A stretch of 64,000 nt of DNA from Siccirubricoccus sp. G192 (GCF_019084075.1 NZ_JAHREN010000001.1:4614501-4678500), one strand, 5' to 3'. Shown: positions 26,168 to 36,069, counted from the stretch's first letter. The notes: a model not told the origin generated them from the letters alone. Numbers and translations: made by a program.

Positions 26168-26671
26168 GGAAGCCTCCTTCATGTTTGCGGTGCCGCCGGT
26201 GACGGTCCGCAACAGCTTCGATGCATCGCGTCCGGGGATGTTCCCAGGGCAGGGCCGCCGCCCAGGCCATGGCTGGCCAACAGGTCCGGCGGACTTGCTT
26301 CGGGGCGCGGCGGAGCACTCCCGGGACCTGCAGGATGTCCGGCCGAACTGACCATTGCCGTGCTTCTGCAGGCTCAGGTGCCGGCACCCGTTCCCCGGCG
26401 CGGCGCGCAGAAGCGAGATGGCCGGCAATCGGGCACCAGGAGCGGCCAGAGCCGCCGCGGCGCAGCAGCATCGTCCCGCCGGGAGCGGCAGTTGCAGCTT
26501 CGCCTCCGCGAGCCTCGCCCGGCGCTTCAGCGCGCCACGCCCGCGACCCTGTCATGCGGCTGAGCAAGCTCGTCTGGCCGGACATCGCCCAATTCCCGCT
26601 CCTCCACTGTCGCGCCGTGCCGCTCCACGTAAAGGGGTGCCTGGGGGTCAGCTTGGTCCGCTGGAATCAAA
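26168..26671. other. Spacer with no supported gene
   Basis: About 500 bases. The open frames here lack family character and ribosome sites, and I see no gene. The stretch runs into the palindrome at 26672, where base composition becomes more AT-rich. It may be degraded accessory DNA. Confidence 0.4.
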
Positions 26672-26795
26672 CAGGCAAACCAGATTTATTGGCCGTTGAG
26701 TGCATATTTCCTGCAGCATCGATTGGGGGCCACGCCTATTCTGGCTTATCCAGCAGAAATTCTGCGCTCAAGTGCCAATAAATCGGGTTTGCCTG
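26672..26795. repeat. 124-bp imperfect palindrome
   Basis: Outer arms of 22 bases (26672-26693 and 26774-26795) are complementary with one mismatch. Complementarity continues inward for about 21 more bases with several mismatches, giving arms of about 43 bases around a 38-base loop. AT content is distinctly higher than the surroundings. I found no target-site duplication. It could be a miniature inverted-repeat element, paired remnants of an IS end, or a long hairpin in the leader of the ior genes. Confidence 0.65.
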
Positions 26796-26938
26796 CGTAA
26801 CACAGGCAGATCAGGCTGGCTCCCTGGGCGCCCCTTTTCCCGGGGCGGCTATGCAGACTGTCAAATTGGGCAGCCCGCAAACCGCCACGGGTTGCGCTGG
26901 GAGTCTGGACTACGTCCCCCGAAGCGCCAGAGGAACAA

Positions 26939-27409
26939 ATGTCAAAACCTGTGTCCATCCATGTCAACGGGCGGACGACCATGGTCGAGGTCGATGACCC
27001 CGACATGCCACTGCTCTATGCGCTCCGAGACAATCTCGGTCTGCATGGCCCGCGCTTCGGTTGCGGCCTCGGCCAGTGCGGCGCCTGCACCGTCCATGTG
27101 GATGGCAAGGCGGTCCGCTCCTGCGTAACGCCGCTCTCCACGCTCTCGCCCGGCCAGCAGGTGGTCACGCTCGAAGGGCTTGGCTCCTCCGAGCAGCCGC
27201 ATCCGGTGCAGAAGGCATTCATGGACGAGCAGGCGGTGCAGTGCGGCTATTGTATCAACGGCATGATCATGCAGCCCGCCGCGCTCTTGGCGGCGAACCG
27301 CAACCCAAGCGAGGCCGAGATCCGACAGGCGCTGGCCAACAATCTCTGCCGCTGCGGCACCCATGTCCGCATCCTCCGCGCGGTAAAACGCGCGGCCGCG
27401 AATATCTGA
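26939..27409 (+). CDS. IorA-like 2Fe-2S subunit of a molybdenum hydroxylase
   Basis: 156 residues, the usual size of the small subunit of isoquinoline 1-oxidoreductase and aldehyde oxidoreductases. The first [2Fe-2S] cluster has C42, C47, C50 and C62; the second has C102, C105, C137 and C139 (NNLCRCGTH). The ATG at 26939 follows AGAGGA. It transfers electrons from the Mo centre of the large subunit encoded 17 bp downstream. No FAD subunit is present, which is typical of the Ior type that feeds a cytochrome acceptor. Confidence 0.92.
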   Translation: MSKPVSIHVNGRTTMVEVDDPDMPLLYALRDNLGLHGPRFGCGLGQCGACTVHVDGKAVRSCVTPLSTLSPGQQVVTLEGLGSSEQPHPVQKAFMDEQAVQCGYCINGMIMQPAALLAANRNPSEAEIRQALANNLCRCGTHVRILRAVKRAAANI

Positions 27410-27426
27410 GCAGGGGGGGGCATGAC

Positions 27427-29640
27427 ATGTTCGTGGACACAACCCGCCGCACGTTCCTGAGGACCGGTGGTTCGCTCATTGTCGGTTTCGCCCTGGCCGA
27501 ATCCTTGCCATCGGCCCTTGCTCGGGCCCCCGTAGCGCGGCCAAAGACTGTCGCCACCGACGAGGTGGATGGGTTCGTGGCGATTGGCGCGGATGGGCGC
27601 GCCACGGTGTATTCCGGCAAGGTCGATCTGGGGACAGGAGTGCGCACTGCGCTGACCCAGATGGCCGCGGAGGAGCTCGACGTTCCGCTTGACCATGTGA
27701 CGGTCATCCAGGGTGATACCGCACTGACCCCGGATCAGGGGCCGAGCTATGGCAGCCTCTCTATCCAGAATGGCGGGGTCCAGATCCGACAGGCGGCAGC
27801 GACAGCACGGAAGCATCTGCTGGACCTCGCTTCGCGCAGGCTCGGCGTGCCGGCTGGCGATCTCAGCGTCGAGGCCGGAGTGGTGCGGCCGAAATCGGGC
27901 GGCAACGGCATCGGCTACGGCGATCTGATCGGCGGCCAGGACTTCACGCTGAAAGTCGACAAGGATGTGACGACAAAGGAACCAGCTGCCTTCCGCATCG
28001 TCGGCCAGCCGGTGCCCCGCCTCGACATTCCGGACAAATGCACGGGCCGCTTCACCTACATGCAGGATGTCCGGCTGGATGGCATGCTGCAGGGGCGCGT
28101 GGTGCGGCCGCCGGCGCTCGGCGCGACGCTCCAGGACGTGGACGAGAACTCGGTGCGGGACATCCCCGGCTTGGTCAAGGTAGTGCGCGAGGGCAATTTC
28201 CTTGGTGTCGTCGCCCGCAGCGAATGGGCCGCGATCAAGGCCGCCCGATCGCTCAAGGCCAGATGGTCGGAATGGCATGGCCTGCCCGAACAGGCCAAGC
28301 TGTGGGAGCATGTCCGCAACACACGGGTTACCAAGGACGACGTGACCAGCAACGTCGGCAACCCGCAGGAGGCGCAGTCCCAAGGGGCAAAGCGGCTCTC
28401 CGCCACCTATGAATTTCCGATCCAAACGCATGGCTCCATCGGCCCCTCTTGCGCTATCGCTGAAATCCGGGACGGGAAGCTGACCTGCTGGAGCGCATCG
28501 CAGGCGACCCATAATCTGCGCAAGCAGCTTGCCGCCATGCTGTCCATGCCGGCCGAGGATGTGCGCTGCATCTATGTCGAGGGCTCCGGCTGCTACGGTC
28601 GCAACGGGCATGAGGACGCGGCGGCAGACGCTGCGCTGCTCTCCCGCGCGGTGGATGGCCAGCCGGTGCGCGTGCAATGGTCGCGGCAGGATGAGCATGG
28701 CTGGGACCCGAAGGGGCCGCCGACACTGGTCGACCTGCGCGCGGCGCTGGACGAGAAGGGTGCGGTGGTTGCCTGGGAATCGGAGTTCTTCATCCCGGAG
28801 GGCGCTGGCGGCAATGTGGCGCTGGTTGCGGCCGAGCTGGCTGCGCTGCCGCACGAGACCGCCATGTCGCCGGGCAACATCATCCGGAACTCGGAGATCC
28901 CCTACACCATCCCCAATATCCGCACCGTCTGCCGTCGGCTGGCGGAGACGCCCTTCAAGCCCTCTTGGATCCGAACGCCGGGGCGACTGCAGAACACCTA
29001 TGCCAACGAAGCCTTCATGGACGAGCTGGCGGCGGCGGCAGGTGCCGATCCGCTGGACTTCCGCCTGAGGCACCTGAAGGACCCGCGCGGTGAGGAACTG
29101 CTACAGCGGCTGGCGACCCTGGCCCGATGGGAGCGGCGCCCTTCGCCGCGGCGGGATGCTGGCGGCGGGACCGTCCGCGGGCGTGGGCTCAGCTATGTGA
29201 AGTATGAGATGAACCGCACCTATGTCGGCGCGGTTGCCGAGGTCGAGGTCGACCGCGACAGCGGCCGGATCCGCGTGCCGCGCTTCTTCGTGGTGCATGA
29301 CTGCGGCCAAGTCATCAATCCGGACGGTTTGCGCAACCAGATCGAGGGCAATGTCGTCCAGGTCGTGAGCCGCACCCTGATAGAGGAGTTGGCCTTCGAC
29401 CGTTCCATGGTCACCAGCCTCGACTGGGCGAGCTATCCAATCATCACCTTCCCGGACGTGCCGGAGGTGGTGATCGAGCTGATCGACCGGCCGCAGGAAG
29501 CGCCCTGGGGTGCCGGTGAACCCTCAGGTGCTGTCATTCCGGCAGCGATCTCCAACGCGGTGTTCGATGCCACTGGTGTACGCCTACGCGGGGCGCCCTA
29601 CAGGCCAGCACGGGTGAAGGCGGCGATGGGATCGAGTTGA
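27427..29640 (+). CDS. IorB-like molybdopterin-binding subunit (TAT-exported)
   Basis: 737 residues from ATG 27427. The N-terminal RRTFLRTGGSLIVGF is a twin-arginine signal, so the mature enzyme is periplasmic. Xanthine-dehydrogenase-family landmarks follow: VDLGTGVRTALTQMAAEELDVP, the QTHGSIGPSCAIAEI region, and near the C-terminus GAGEPSGAVIPAAISNAVFDATG containing the catalytic Glu. With the IorA-like partner it would oxidise an N-heterocycle or aldehyde, using water as oxygen source. The substrate is unknown. The intergenic run of eight G before its ATG may be length-inflated by the same effect seen elsewhere. Confidence 0.92.
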   Translation: MFVDTTRRTFLRTGGSLIVGFALAESLPSALARAPVARPKTVATDEVDGFVAIGADGRATVYSGKVDLGTGVRTALTQMAAEELDVPLDHVTVIQGDTALTPDQGPSYGSLSIQNGGVQIRQAAATARKHLLDLASRRLGVPAGDLSVEAGVVRPKSGGNGIGYGDLIGGQDFTLKVDKDVTTKEPAAFRIVGQPVPRLDIPDKCTGRFTYMQDVRLDGMLQGRVVRPPALGATLQDVDENSVRDIPGLVKVVREGNFLGVVARSEWAAIKAARSLKARWSEWHGLPEQAKLWEHVRNTRVTKDDVTSNVGNPQEAQSQGAKRLSATYEFPIQTHGSIGPSCAIAEIRDGKLTCWSASQATHNLRKQLAAMLSMPAEDVRCIYVEGSGCYGRNGHEDAAADAALLSRAVDGQPVRVQWSRQDEHGWDPKGPPTLVDLRAALDEKGAVVAWESEFFIPEGAGGNVALVAAELAALPHETAMSPGNIIRNSEIPYTIPNIRTVCRRLAETPFKPSWIRTPGRLQNTYANEAFMDELAAAAGADPLDFRLRHLKDPRGEELLQRLATLARWERRPSPRRDAGGGTVRGRGLSYVKYEMNRTYVGAVAEVEVDRDSGRIRVPRFFVVHDCGQVINPDGLRNQIEGNVVQVVSRTLIEELAFDRSMVTSLDWASYPIITFPDVPEVVIELIDRPQEAPWGAGEPSGAVIPAAISNAVFDATGVRLRGAPYRPARVKAAMGSS

Positions 29641-29656
29641 AAGGCGGGGGCCCTGC

Positions 29657-30151
29657 TCATCGTGCGACCGCCCCGGGCTGGGGGCGCCACTTGGCCCTAG
29701 CTTGGCGCCAGGACCGGAATATCGGGATCCCTGAGTGTCCTGTGTGGATGACCCCTCCGACGCAAGGGCGATGTGACGTTGTGGCGCCGCGGTCGGGTGC
29801 GGTCATGTGTTCGGCCTGCCGACGCAGAGTGCGGTCTCCTTGCTTGGAGATGCCACCCTGCCGTTCCTTGCCACCGCTGGAGCTCTGCTTTTGCACCAAC
29901 CCTATCCAGGCGGCGAGATGTCGGGCGGAACGGAACTGGGTGGGATCGGTGATGGATGCCACGATCGCTGAGGCGGTGATCGGTCCAACGCCGGAGATGA
30001 TAGCAAGCCGACGGCTGGCCTCGTTGTCTTTGTGCCAAGCCAGGATCGCCGCCTCGATCGCCCCTACCCGATTGCCCAGCGCTTCCAACTCCGCCACCAG
30101 CCCGCTGAGCGCCTGTCCGTGGCGTTCATTCGACGACCGCGATTTTGGCAC
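29657..30151 (-). pseudogene. IS110 family transposase remnant
   Basis: A fragment of an IS110-type transposase. The C-terminal domain is seen in SGVGPITASAIVASI, QFRSARHLAAWIGLV and KERQGGISKQGDRTLRR; most of the N-terminal DEDD catalytic part is missing, and the C-terminal end after GDRTLRR is foreign. A GIDV-like start appears just upstream near 30150-30175, hinting at an internal deletion. The IS5-type element inserted at about 30182 sits right beyond it. Confidence 0.75.
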
Positions 30152-30181
30152 ATCGATGCCGTGAAGCAGGGGCCGTCCACT

Positions 30182-31115
30182 GCATCAGTCCGGGAACAAG
30201 GTGAGTTATCTGAATCGGTTGTGAGTGGCGGGTTTGGGTGACAGGCGGGAAAGGCGTTCATGTGGACGCCCGAGAACCGGCCGCAGTACGACCGCAGCAA
30301 GCTGCGCTAGCCGAGCGGCGTGACGGATGAGGAGTGGTCGATCATCGCCCCCCCCTGATCCCGTCGGCGAAGCGCGGTGGCAACAAGCGAACGATCGCTG
30401 AGCGCGCGGTGGTCAACGGGGTCATGTACATCCTGAGCACCGGCTGTCAGTGGGCGGCGCTGCCGAAGGACCTGCCGCCGCGCAGCACGGTGAACGACTA
30501 CCTGCGGCGCTGGGACGCGGACCAGACGCTCGATCGCATCCACCACGCGCTTTACGTGCTGTGCCGCGAGCAGGCAGGACGCGAGGCCAGTCCGACGGCA
30601 GCGATCATCGACAGCCAGAGCGTCAAAGGGGCAGAAAAGGGGGGACCTGCGTCGACCCGTCGGGCTACGACGCGGGCAAGAAGATCAAGGGCAAGAAGCG
30701 CCACGTCCTGGTCAACACCCAGGGCCTGCTGATGCAGCCCATCATCCACGCCGCCGACATCCAGGACCGCGATGGCGGCGTGCTGCTCCTGGGGGGCGCT
30801 GTTCGGCCTCTACCCGTTCCTGCTGAAGCTCTGCGCCGACAGCGGCTACCAGGGTCCCAAGTTCCAGGCCGGGTTGCGTGCCGTTTGCGGTCAGGTGAAC
30901 CTGGAGATCGTCAAGCGTTCCGACCTCCACAAAGTCGTCGTGCTGCCGAAGCGCTGGATCGTCGAGCGCACCATCGGTTGGCTCAACCGGTGCCGACGAT
31001 TGGCCAAGGATTGGGAATGCCTGAACCGCTCCGCGCTCGCCTTCCTGCGCTGGGCCTCGGTCCGCATCATGCTTCGAAGATTATGTCAGGCCAGCAAATG
31101 ATCCCGGACAGACTC
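30182..31115 (+). mobile_element. IS5-type insertion sequence (IS1031-like), degenerate
   Basis: About 934 bp, the size of IS1031-type elements. Its ends form an imperfect inverted repeat of about 17 bp sharing GTCCGGGA (30182-30198 and 31099-31115). It encloses a broken transposase gene. I could not find a clear 3-bp target duplication. It lies directly against the truncated IS110 gene, so it probably inserted into it. Confidence 0.7.
30260..31101 (+). pseudogene. IS5 family transposase, disrupted
   Basis: Reads MWTPENRPQYDRSKLR, then an in-frame TAG at 30308 where a Tyr codon would be expected. The frame changes at the C8 run 30348-30355 and again near 30640-30645 and 30788-30794. The pieces cover SAKRGGNKRTIAERAVVNG, LSTGCQWAALPKDLPPRSTVNDYL, AAIIDSQSVKGAEKGG, GYDAGKKIKGKKRHVLV, CADSGYQGPKF and WIVERTIGWLNRCRRLAKDW, i.e. 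the full DDE transposase. Some breaks may be homopolymer errors, but the point stop suggests a true loss of function. Confidence 0.8.
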
Positions 31116-31377
31116 TGAGCAGCCGCCGGACTACATTACCGGCGGACCGCTTCTACGAGGTCAGGTCATCTGCGCCTTCCGATTTGTTGCCGTGCCACTG
31201 GTCGCTGGATGCAACCTTGAAACGGTCAGGGGGCGCGGCATGCAGGCCGCACCTTTCCATGGGCCGTGGTGTTGGTGGTCAGGCGACCCTGCACGCTCGA
31301 CAGCCAAGGTCATCGGAGTGGTGTTCGACACAAGCGGCTCCACCCTCCCGGACGTCCACCTTCGTCCGCGACCCACT

Positions 31378-31809
31378 CTACCCCGTGGCGCGCTCCGCCG
31401 CCCTCGCAGCTTTCCGGTTCGCAGCACCCTCGGCCTCATCGGCGGCGGCCGCGGCCCGGGCGCGGGATTCGCATTTCTCGCGGATCTCGTCGAGCTCCTC
31501 CTCGGTCAGGCGCTCGATGCCGATGAAGGCGTTCTGCGCGGCGCTGGTGCGGATCAGCTCGTCGAGCTTGGCCTGGATGGCGGCGCCATCGCGGTTCTGC
31601 GTGTTCTGGATCAGGAAGACCATCAGGAAGGTCACGATGGTGGTGCCGGTATTGATGACCAGTTGCCAGGTATCGGAGAAGCCGAAGAAGGGCCCCGAGA
31701 CGGCCCAGACCACCACCACCAGGACACAGAGGGCGAAGGTCAGCGGCCGCCCGGTCGCATGGGCGACCCGAGTTGCGATCTCACCGAAGCTGCGCGATGC
31801 CGATGCCAT
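31378..31809 (-). CDS. Low-affinity iron permease family protein
   Basis: 143 residues from ATG 31809. Two transmembrane helices (FALCVLVVVVWAVSG and WQLVINTGTTIVTFLMVFLI) are followed by the conserved cytosolic NTQNRDGAAIQAKLDELI and LTEEELDEIREKCE segments that define the family. Bacterial members resemble part of fungal Fet4, but iron transport by them is not shown; they are probably small inner-membrane proteins. The C-terminus is an Ala/Arg/Glu-rich tail. It stands alone after the IS nest. Confidence 0.85.
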   Translation of the reverse strand: MASASRSFGEIATRVAHATGRPLTFALCVLVVVVWAVSGPFFGFSDTWQLVINTGTTIVTFLMVFLIQNTQNRDGAAIQAKLDELIRTSAAQNAFIGIERLTEEELDEIREKCESRARAAAAADEAEGAANRKAARAAERATG

Positions 31810-32063
31810 GCCTGCCGATCTGGGCCAGATGGACCCGCTGTAATTTTCGATTGCTTGGCGCAACCATCCCGGCAAACGCGCGCTTGAGCCGATGGTTGCC
31901 GGCAGGCGGCGCGCAGGCGAACCCGGGCCGCCCCGGGGCGGAGATGCCGATGCGGCCTGGCCTGGGCTTCCCTGTCTGCGGCTGTTCCATGACTTGCGCG
32001 GAACCATGCGGCCTGCGGGGGTTATGATGCGGGGTCTGATCGCTTTCAGGATGGGAGATCGGC

Positions 32064-32615
32064 ATGAGCCAATACGGGATTGCCGTTGTCGTAGGCAGCC
32101 TCCGGCGCGAGTCCTTCAACCGCAAGCTGGCCGATGCGATCGTCAGGCTGGCGCCGCCGGAGTTCTCCTTCGAGCAACTGGAGATCGGCGACCTGCCGCT
32201 CTACAACCAGGACGACGACGCGAACCAGGCGGAACCCGTCAAGCGCCTCAAGGGCAAGGTCGCGGCGGCGAAGGGGCTTCTGTTCGTCACGCCGGAATAC
32301 AACCGTTCGGTCCCCGGCGTGCTGAAGAACGCCATCGACCATGCTTCGCGCCCCTATGGCCAGAATGCCTGGCAGGGCAAGCCGGCTGGCGTCATCGGGT
32401 GCTCGATCGGCGTCATCGGCACGGCCCTCGCCCAGCAGCACCTGCGCAACATCCTCGCCTACCTGGACGTGCCGACGCTCGGCCAGCCCGAAGCCTTCGT
32501 CCATGCGAAGGAGGGGCTGTTCGACGAGGCGGGAGGCATCGGCCCCGCCAGCCGGGGATTTCTGCAGAACTGGATGGACCGATATGTGGCTTGGGTGAAG
32601 CAGCACGCGGGGTGA
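32064..32615 (+). CDS. NAD(P)H-dependent FMN reductase
   Basis: 183 residues. A flavodoxin-like fold with the FMN phosphate loop GSLRRESFNRKL (11-22) and the isoalloxazine-binding PEYNRSVPG segment, as in ChrR/YieF and azoreductase/chromate reductase enzymes. GGGAG lies upstream of the ATG. These cytoplasmic homotetramers reduce quinones, azo dyes or chromate and may protect against oxidative stress. No regulator or transporter is adjacent, so the true substrate is undetermined. Confidence 0.9.
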   Translation: MSQYGIAVVVGSLRRESFNRKLADAIVRLAPPEFSFEQLEIGDLPLYNQDDDANQAEPVKRLKGKVAAAKGLLFVTPEYNRSVPGVLKNAIDHASRPYGQNAWQGKPAGVIGCSIGVIGTALAQQHLRNILAYLDVPTLGQPEAFVHAKEGLFDEAGGIGPASRGFLQNWMDRYVAWVKQHAG

Positions 32616-32823
32616 CCTGGCCTGCCTCCGGCCCGCCGCGGACGGAGCCGCATCGCGGAAGCGGCGGAGCGTCTGGGTGGGTGAGGATGCTCGGAAGCGC
32701 CAAGGCTGGAGCGCCCTCCGCCAACCGGGGCGAGTGGAAGACGCTTTGTGCGACGGGTGCCCCCGGCTTCCGCACCATCCGCCGGGCCGCTTCAGCGCGC
32801 CACAGCCCCGGCCACTCGGGCTG

Positions 32824-33039
32824 ATGGGGATCAGGCTGGCCCGCCGGCTCGGGCTGCTCAATGGCCTGCCGGCCCCGCTTTGGATGCTGCCAGACCCGGA
32901 TTTGTCCGGAATCCTGCATCGCATCCTGTTCCGCTTCGCGGATTCACTGCCGAGCCCGGAACTGGTGGCGACCTGCCACCGCGTGCTGCGGGTCGCCGGC
33001 GGCCGCAAGCGGCTGCCGCGCTGCCTGGACCTCGCCTGA
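32824..33039 (+). CDS. Small hypothetical protein
   Basis: 71 residues from ATG 32824, basic, with hydrophobic stretches but no clear transmembrane helix. The codon third positions are almost all G or C, supporting coding, but there is no good ribosome site and I know no family. A longer frame upstream exists but has poor coding character. It ends about 75 bp before the end of the convergent thiolase gene. Low certainty. Confidence 0.4.
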   Translation: MGIRLARRLGLLNGLPAPLWMLPDPDLSGILHRILFRFADSLPSPELVATCHRVLRVAGGRKRLPRCLDLA

Positions 33040-33115
33040 GGCGCCGAAACGTGCCGGCGCCTCAAGCCCGGCGGGTGCGCTCGCTACTGCGCCCGCGCAA
33101 CCTCTCCGCGAACGC

Positions 33116-34288
33116 TCAGCGTTCGACACACATCGCCACGCCCATGCCGCCGCCGATGCAGAGCGTCGCCAGGCCGCGCTTCACCCCGCGCCGCTGCATC
33201 TCAAACAGCAGCGTGTTCAGCACCCGCGCGCCGCTGGCGCCGATCGGATGGCCGAGCGCGATGGCGCCGCCATTCACGTTCACCCGGTCCGGGTCCCAGC
33301 CGAGGTCCTTGTTCACCGCGCAGGCCTGCGCCGCGAAAGCCTCGTTCGCCTCGATCAGGTCGAGCGTGCCGATGTCCCAGCCCGCCTTCTGCAGCGCCTT
33401 GCGGCTGGCCGGGATCGGCCCGGTGCCCATGATGGCGGGATCGACGCCGGCCGTCGCCCAGCTCACGATCCGCGCCATCGGCGTGATGCCACGCTTGCGG
33501 GCTTCCTCGGCGCTCATCACCACCGCCACCGCAGCGCCGTCATTGATGCCGCTGGCATTGCCGGCGGTGACGGTGCCGTCCTTGCTGAAGGCGGCGCGCA
33601 GCTTCTGCAGCACCTCGAAGGTGGTCTCGGGCTTCGGGTATTCGTCGTTCTCGACGACCACCTCGCCCTTGCGGGTCTTCACCGTCACCGGGACGATCTC
33701 GTCCTTGAAGCGGCCGGCCTTCATCGCCTCGCCGGCCTTGCGCTGGCTGGCGGCGGCGAAGCGGTCCTGCTCCTCGCGCGTCAGTTGGTATTTCTGCGCC
33801 ACGTTCTCGGCGGTATTGCCCATGTGGTAGCCGTGGAAGGCGTCCCAGAGCCCGTCCTTTATCATGGTGTCGACCAGGGCCAGGTCGCCCATCTTCTGCC
33901 CGGCGCGGAGCTGCGCGGCATGCGGCGCCTGGGTCATGCTCTCCTGGCCGCCGGCCACCACGATGGCGGCATCGCCGGTGGCGATCTGCTGCGCCGCCAG
34001 CGCCACGGCGCGCAGGCCCGAGCCGCAGAGCTGGTTGATGCCGAAGGCGGTGCGCTCCGCCGGGATGCCGGCCGCCATGGCGGCTTGGCGGGCCGGGTTC
34101 TGCCCGGCGCCGGCGGTGAGGATCTGGCCCATGATGACCTCGTCCACCTCCTCCGGCTTCACCCCGGCGCGCTCCATGGCGGCCTTGATGGCGACGGTGC
34201 CGAGCGCATGCGCGGAAAGCCCGGCGAAGGCGCCGTTGAAGCTGCCCACCGGGGTGCGGGCCGCGGAGGCGATGACGATCTCGGTCAT
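33116..34288 (-). CDS. phaA: Acetyl-CoA acetyltransferase (beta-ketothiolase)
   Basis: 390 residues, standard for biosynthetic thiolases. Active-site Cys88 in NQLCGSG, His in GGAIALGHPIGASG, and the second Cys in CIGGGMG. It condenses two acetyl-CoA to acetoacetyl-CoA for PHB synthesis (or runs in reverse). Its ATG overlaps the stop of the PHA-synthase-like gene upstream by 4 bp, so they are one operon. With phaR divergent upstream and phaB elsewhere, this points to the PHA pathway, although an atoB-type degradative role cannot be excluded. Confidence 0.93.
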   Translation of the reverse strand: MTEIVIASAARTPVGSFNGAFAGLSAHALGTVAIKAAMERAGVKPEEVDEVIMGQILTAGAGQNPARQAAMAAGIPAERTAFGINQLCGSGLRAVALAAQQIATGDAAIVVAGGQESMTQAPHAAQLRAGQKMGDLALVDTMIKDGLWDAFHGYHMGNTAENVAQKYQLTREEQDRFAAASQRKAGEAMKAGRFKDEIVPVTVKTRKGEVVVENDEYPKPETTFEVLQKLRAAFSKDGTVTAGNASGINDGAAVAVVMSAEEARKRGITPMARIVSWATAGVDPAIMGTGPIPASRKALQKAGWDIGTLDLIEANEAFAAQACAVNKDLGWDPDRVNVNGGAIALGHPIGASGARVLNTLLFEMQRRGVKRGLATLCIGGGMGVAMCVER

Positions 34289-35914
34289 GACTGGGTTCTC
34301 CCACCCTCAATTGCTGCGGTGCAGTCTGGACCCGTGGCGCCCTGGCCGACAAGCGTGCCGGCCTCCAGCGCCCTGACCCAGGCCAGGAACGGCCGCCAGA
34401 GCGCGGCCTTGGCCCCGCCACCGGCCACCATGCCGATATGCCCCGCGGAAGTGGGATGCACAGTGGCGCGCCGCAACCGCCCCGCCAGCGCCGTGGCCGA
34501 GGCCGGCGGCACGATGCGGTCGCGGGAGGGCACCGCCAGGAAGGCCGGAAGGTCGAGCCGCGCCGGGTCCACCACCTCGCCGGCCACGCGCCAAGCGCCG
34601 CGGGCCGGGGTATTGGCCCCGTACCAGCCGGCCAGGCCTTCCCGCGCCACTGGGGCGGCGAGCGGCACGCCGTCGTTCAGCCAGTCCTCCAGCGCCACGA
34701 AGCGGCGGGCCAGCGGCGCCTCCGGGTCCAGCCGGGCGAAGGCGCGGAATTTGGCGGCGATGGCAAAGGGGTCGAGCCCAGCGAAGAGCATCTGGATGGC
34801 ATCGACCGGCAGGGTCCCCGTGGCCTCCAGCAGCGGCTCCAGCCCCGGCAGCAGCCCGGCGAGCGCCCGCGGCCGCGTCTCGCCCTCCGCCCAGAAGTCC
34901 CAGGGGGTGGCGAGCAGCGCCAGGGCGCGGACATGATCGGGCCGGCGCAGCACCACGGCGAGCGAGAGCAGCCCGCCCATGCAATAGCCCACCAGCACCA
35001 CCGGGCCACGCGCGGCGGCAGCGGCGAGGGCGCGTTCCAGCCGGCCGGCGATGTAGTCCGTAAGGGTGAAGCCGCGCTCCGCCCCGGCCGGCGTGCCCCA
35101 GTCCAGCAGCAGCGGCCGCAGCCCGGGCTGCGCCGCCAGGAAGCGCAGCATGGAGGCTTCCGGCAGCAGGTCCAGCACCGTGGCCCGGTTGATGAGGGAG
35201 GGCACGAAGAGCAGCGTGGTGCCGCCACGGCCCGGGGCGTAGTCCAGCAGCCGGCTGCCGCCCTCGGCCCAGAGCACCGGCGGCTCCGGCAGGTCGCGGC
35301 GCCAGGGGTGGCGGCGATAGGCCAGGATGCCGGCCAGCAGCGCCGCGTCCTGACGCAGCAGGGCGCGCAGGACGGCGGCGCGGAAGGCCTCAGGCCGGTG
35401 GCCGCCGGCGGCGAGGCCGGCCGCGATCCGCGCCGCCTCCCGCTGCCCCGGCTTCGAGCGCGGCCAGCCGCCCTTCCAGCTCGGCCAGCCGGGCGGCGAG
35501 CCGGCCAGGGTCGAATGCAAGGTCGGGGGCAAGGTCGGGGCCGGGTCCAGGCCGGGCGGCATCGGCGAGGCCAGCGCCGTCCAGCCCCGCAGTGCCGCCA
35601 GCCCCAGATGCAGCGGCAGCGGGCGCGGGCCGCGGCGGCTGTGCGGGATGCCGCTGGCCTGCCGGTTCGCCGGATCGTCCCCCAGGAGTGGCCGGGTCAT
35701 GCCCGCCGCCCGGCCAGCCGGCCATGCCGGCGGGGGGCCAGGGGGCAGCGCTTTGCGCGGCGCGCAGCCAGGCCGCGCCCATGGCCAGGGCCTGGCGCCA
35801 CGGCCCGGCCCATTCCGGGTCCTCGGCCAGGCCGGTCAACTCGTTCTGCCACAGGGCGATCCAGTCCTCCGCCAACTGGTCGAGGTCGCATCCACTGTCC
35901 TTCGGCCCGTCCAT
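34285..35914 (-). CDS. PHA-synthase-like alpha/beta hydrolase (frameshifted 5' part)
   Basis: The C-terminal 400 residues read cleanly: VLWAEGGSRLLDYAPG, LFVPSLINRATVLDLLPEAS, the nucleophile elbow GYCMGG (Cys as in PhaC synthases), Asp in SRDRIVPP and His in SAGHIGM. The N-terminal part begins at ATG 35914 (DLDQLAEDWIALWQNEL) in another frame. The frame changes at the C6/G6 run 35732-35737, and a coiled-coil-like LAARLAELEGRLAALE near 35480 appears in yet another reading. At least two one-base errors are needed to join them. It could polymerise hydroxyacyl-CoA, or be a PHA-related hydrolase. Confidence 0.7.
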
Positions 35915-36069
35915 GTCACCCCCAACGGGTCTCCCGGAATCCGCATCGACCATACCCCCGTCCGGGTGGCGGGAACACGGCTTTGGTGCGGCGCAAAAAG
36001 CGGCTTTCGTGGCGGCCCCGGCGGCATGCTAGGCTGGACGCGACAGCAGCAGTGACGGACTCGCCCAGC

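Noticed and set aside
26221..26781. Open frame of 186 codons in the spacer before the ior genes
   Set aside because: Arg/Ala/Ser-rich frame without ribosome site or homology, running into the palindrome.
30179..31118. Three-base target duplication around the IS5-type element
   Set aside because: The flanking triplets differ; the ends are degenerate.
35390..35953. Separate PhaE-like subunit gene upstream of the PHA-synthase-like gene
   Set aside because: Third-position GC shows the coding frame changes within it, so it is more likely the N-terminus of one frameshifted gene.
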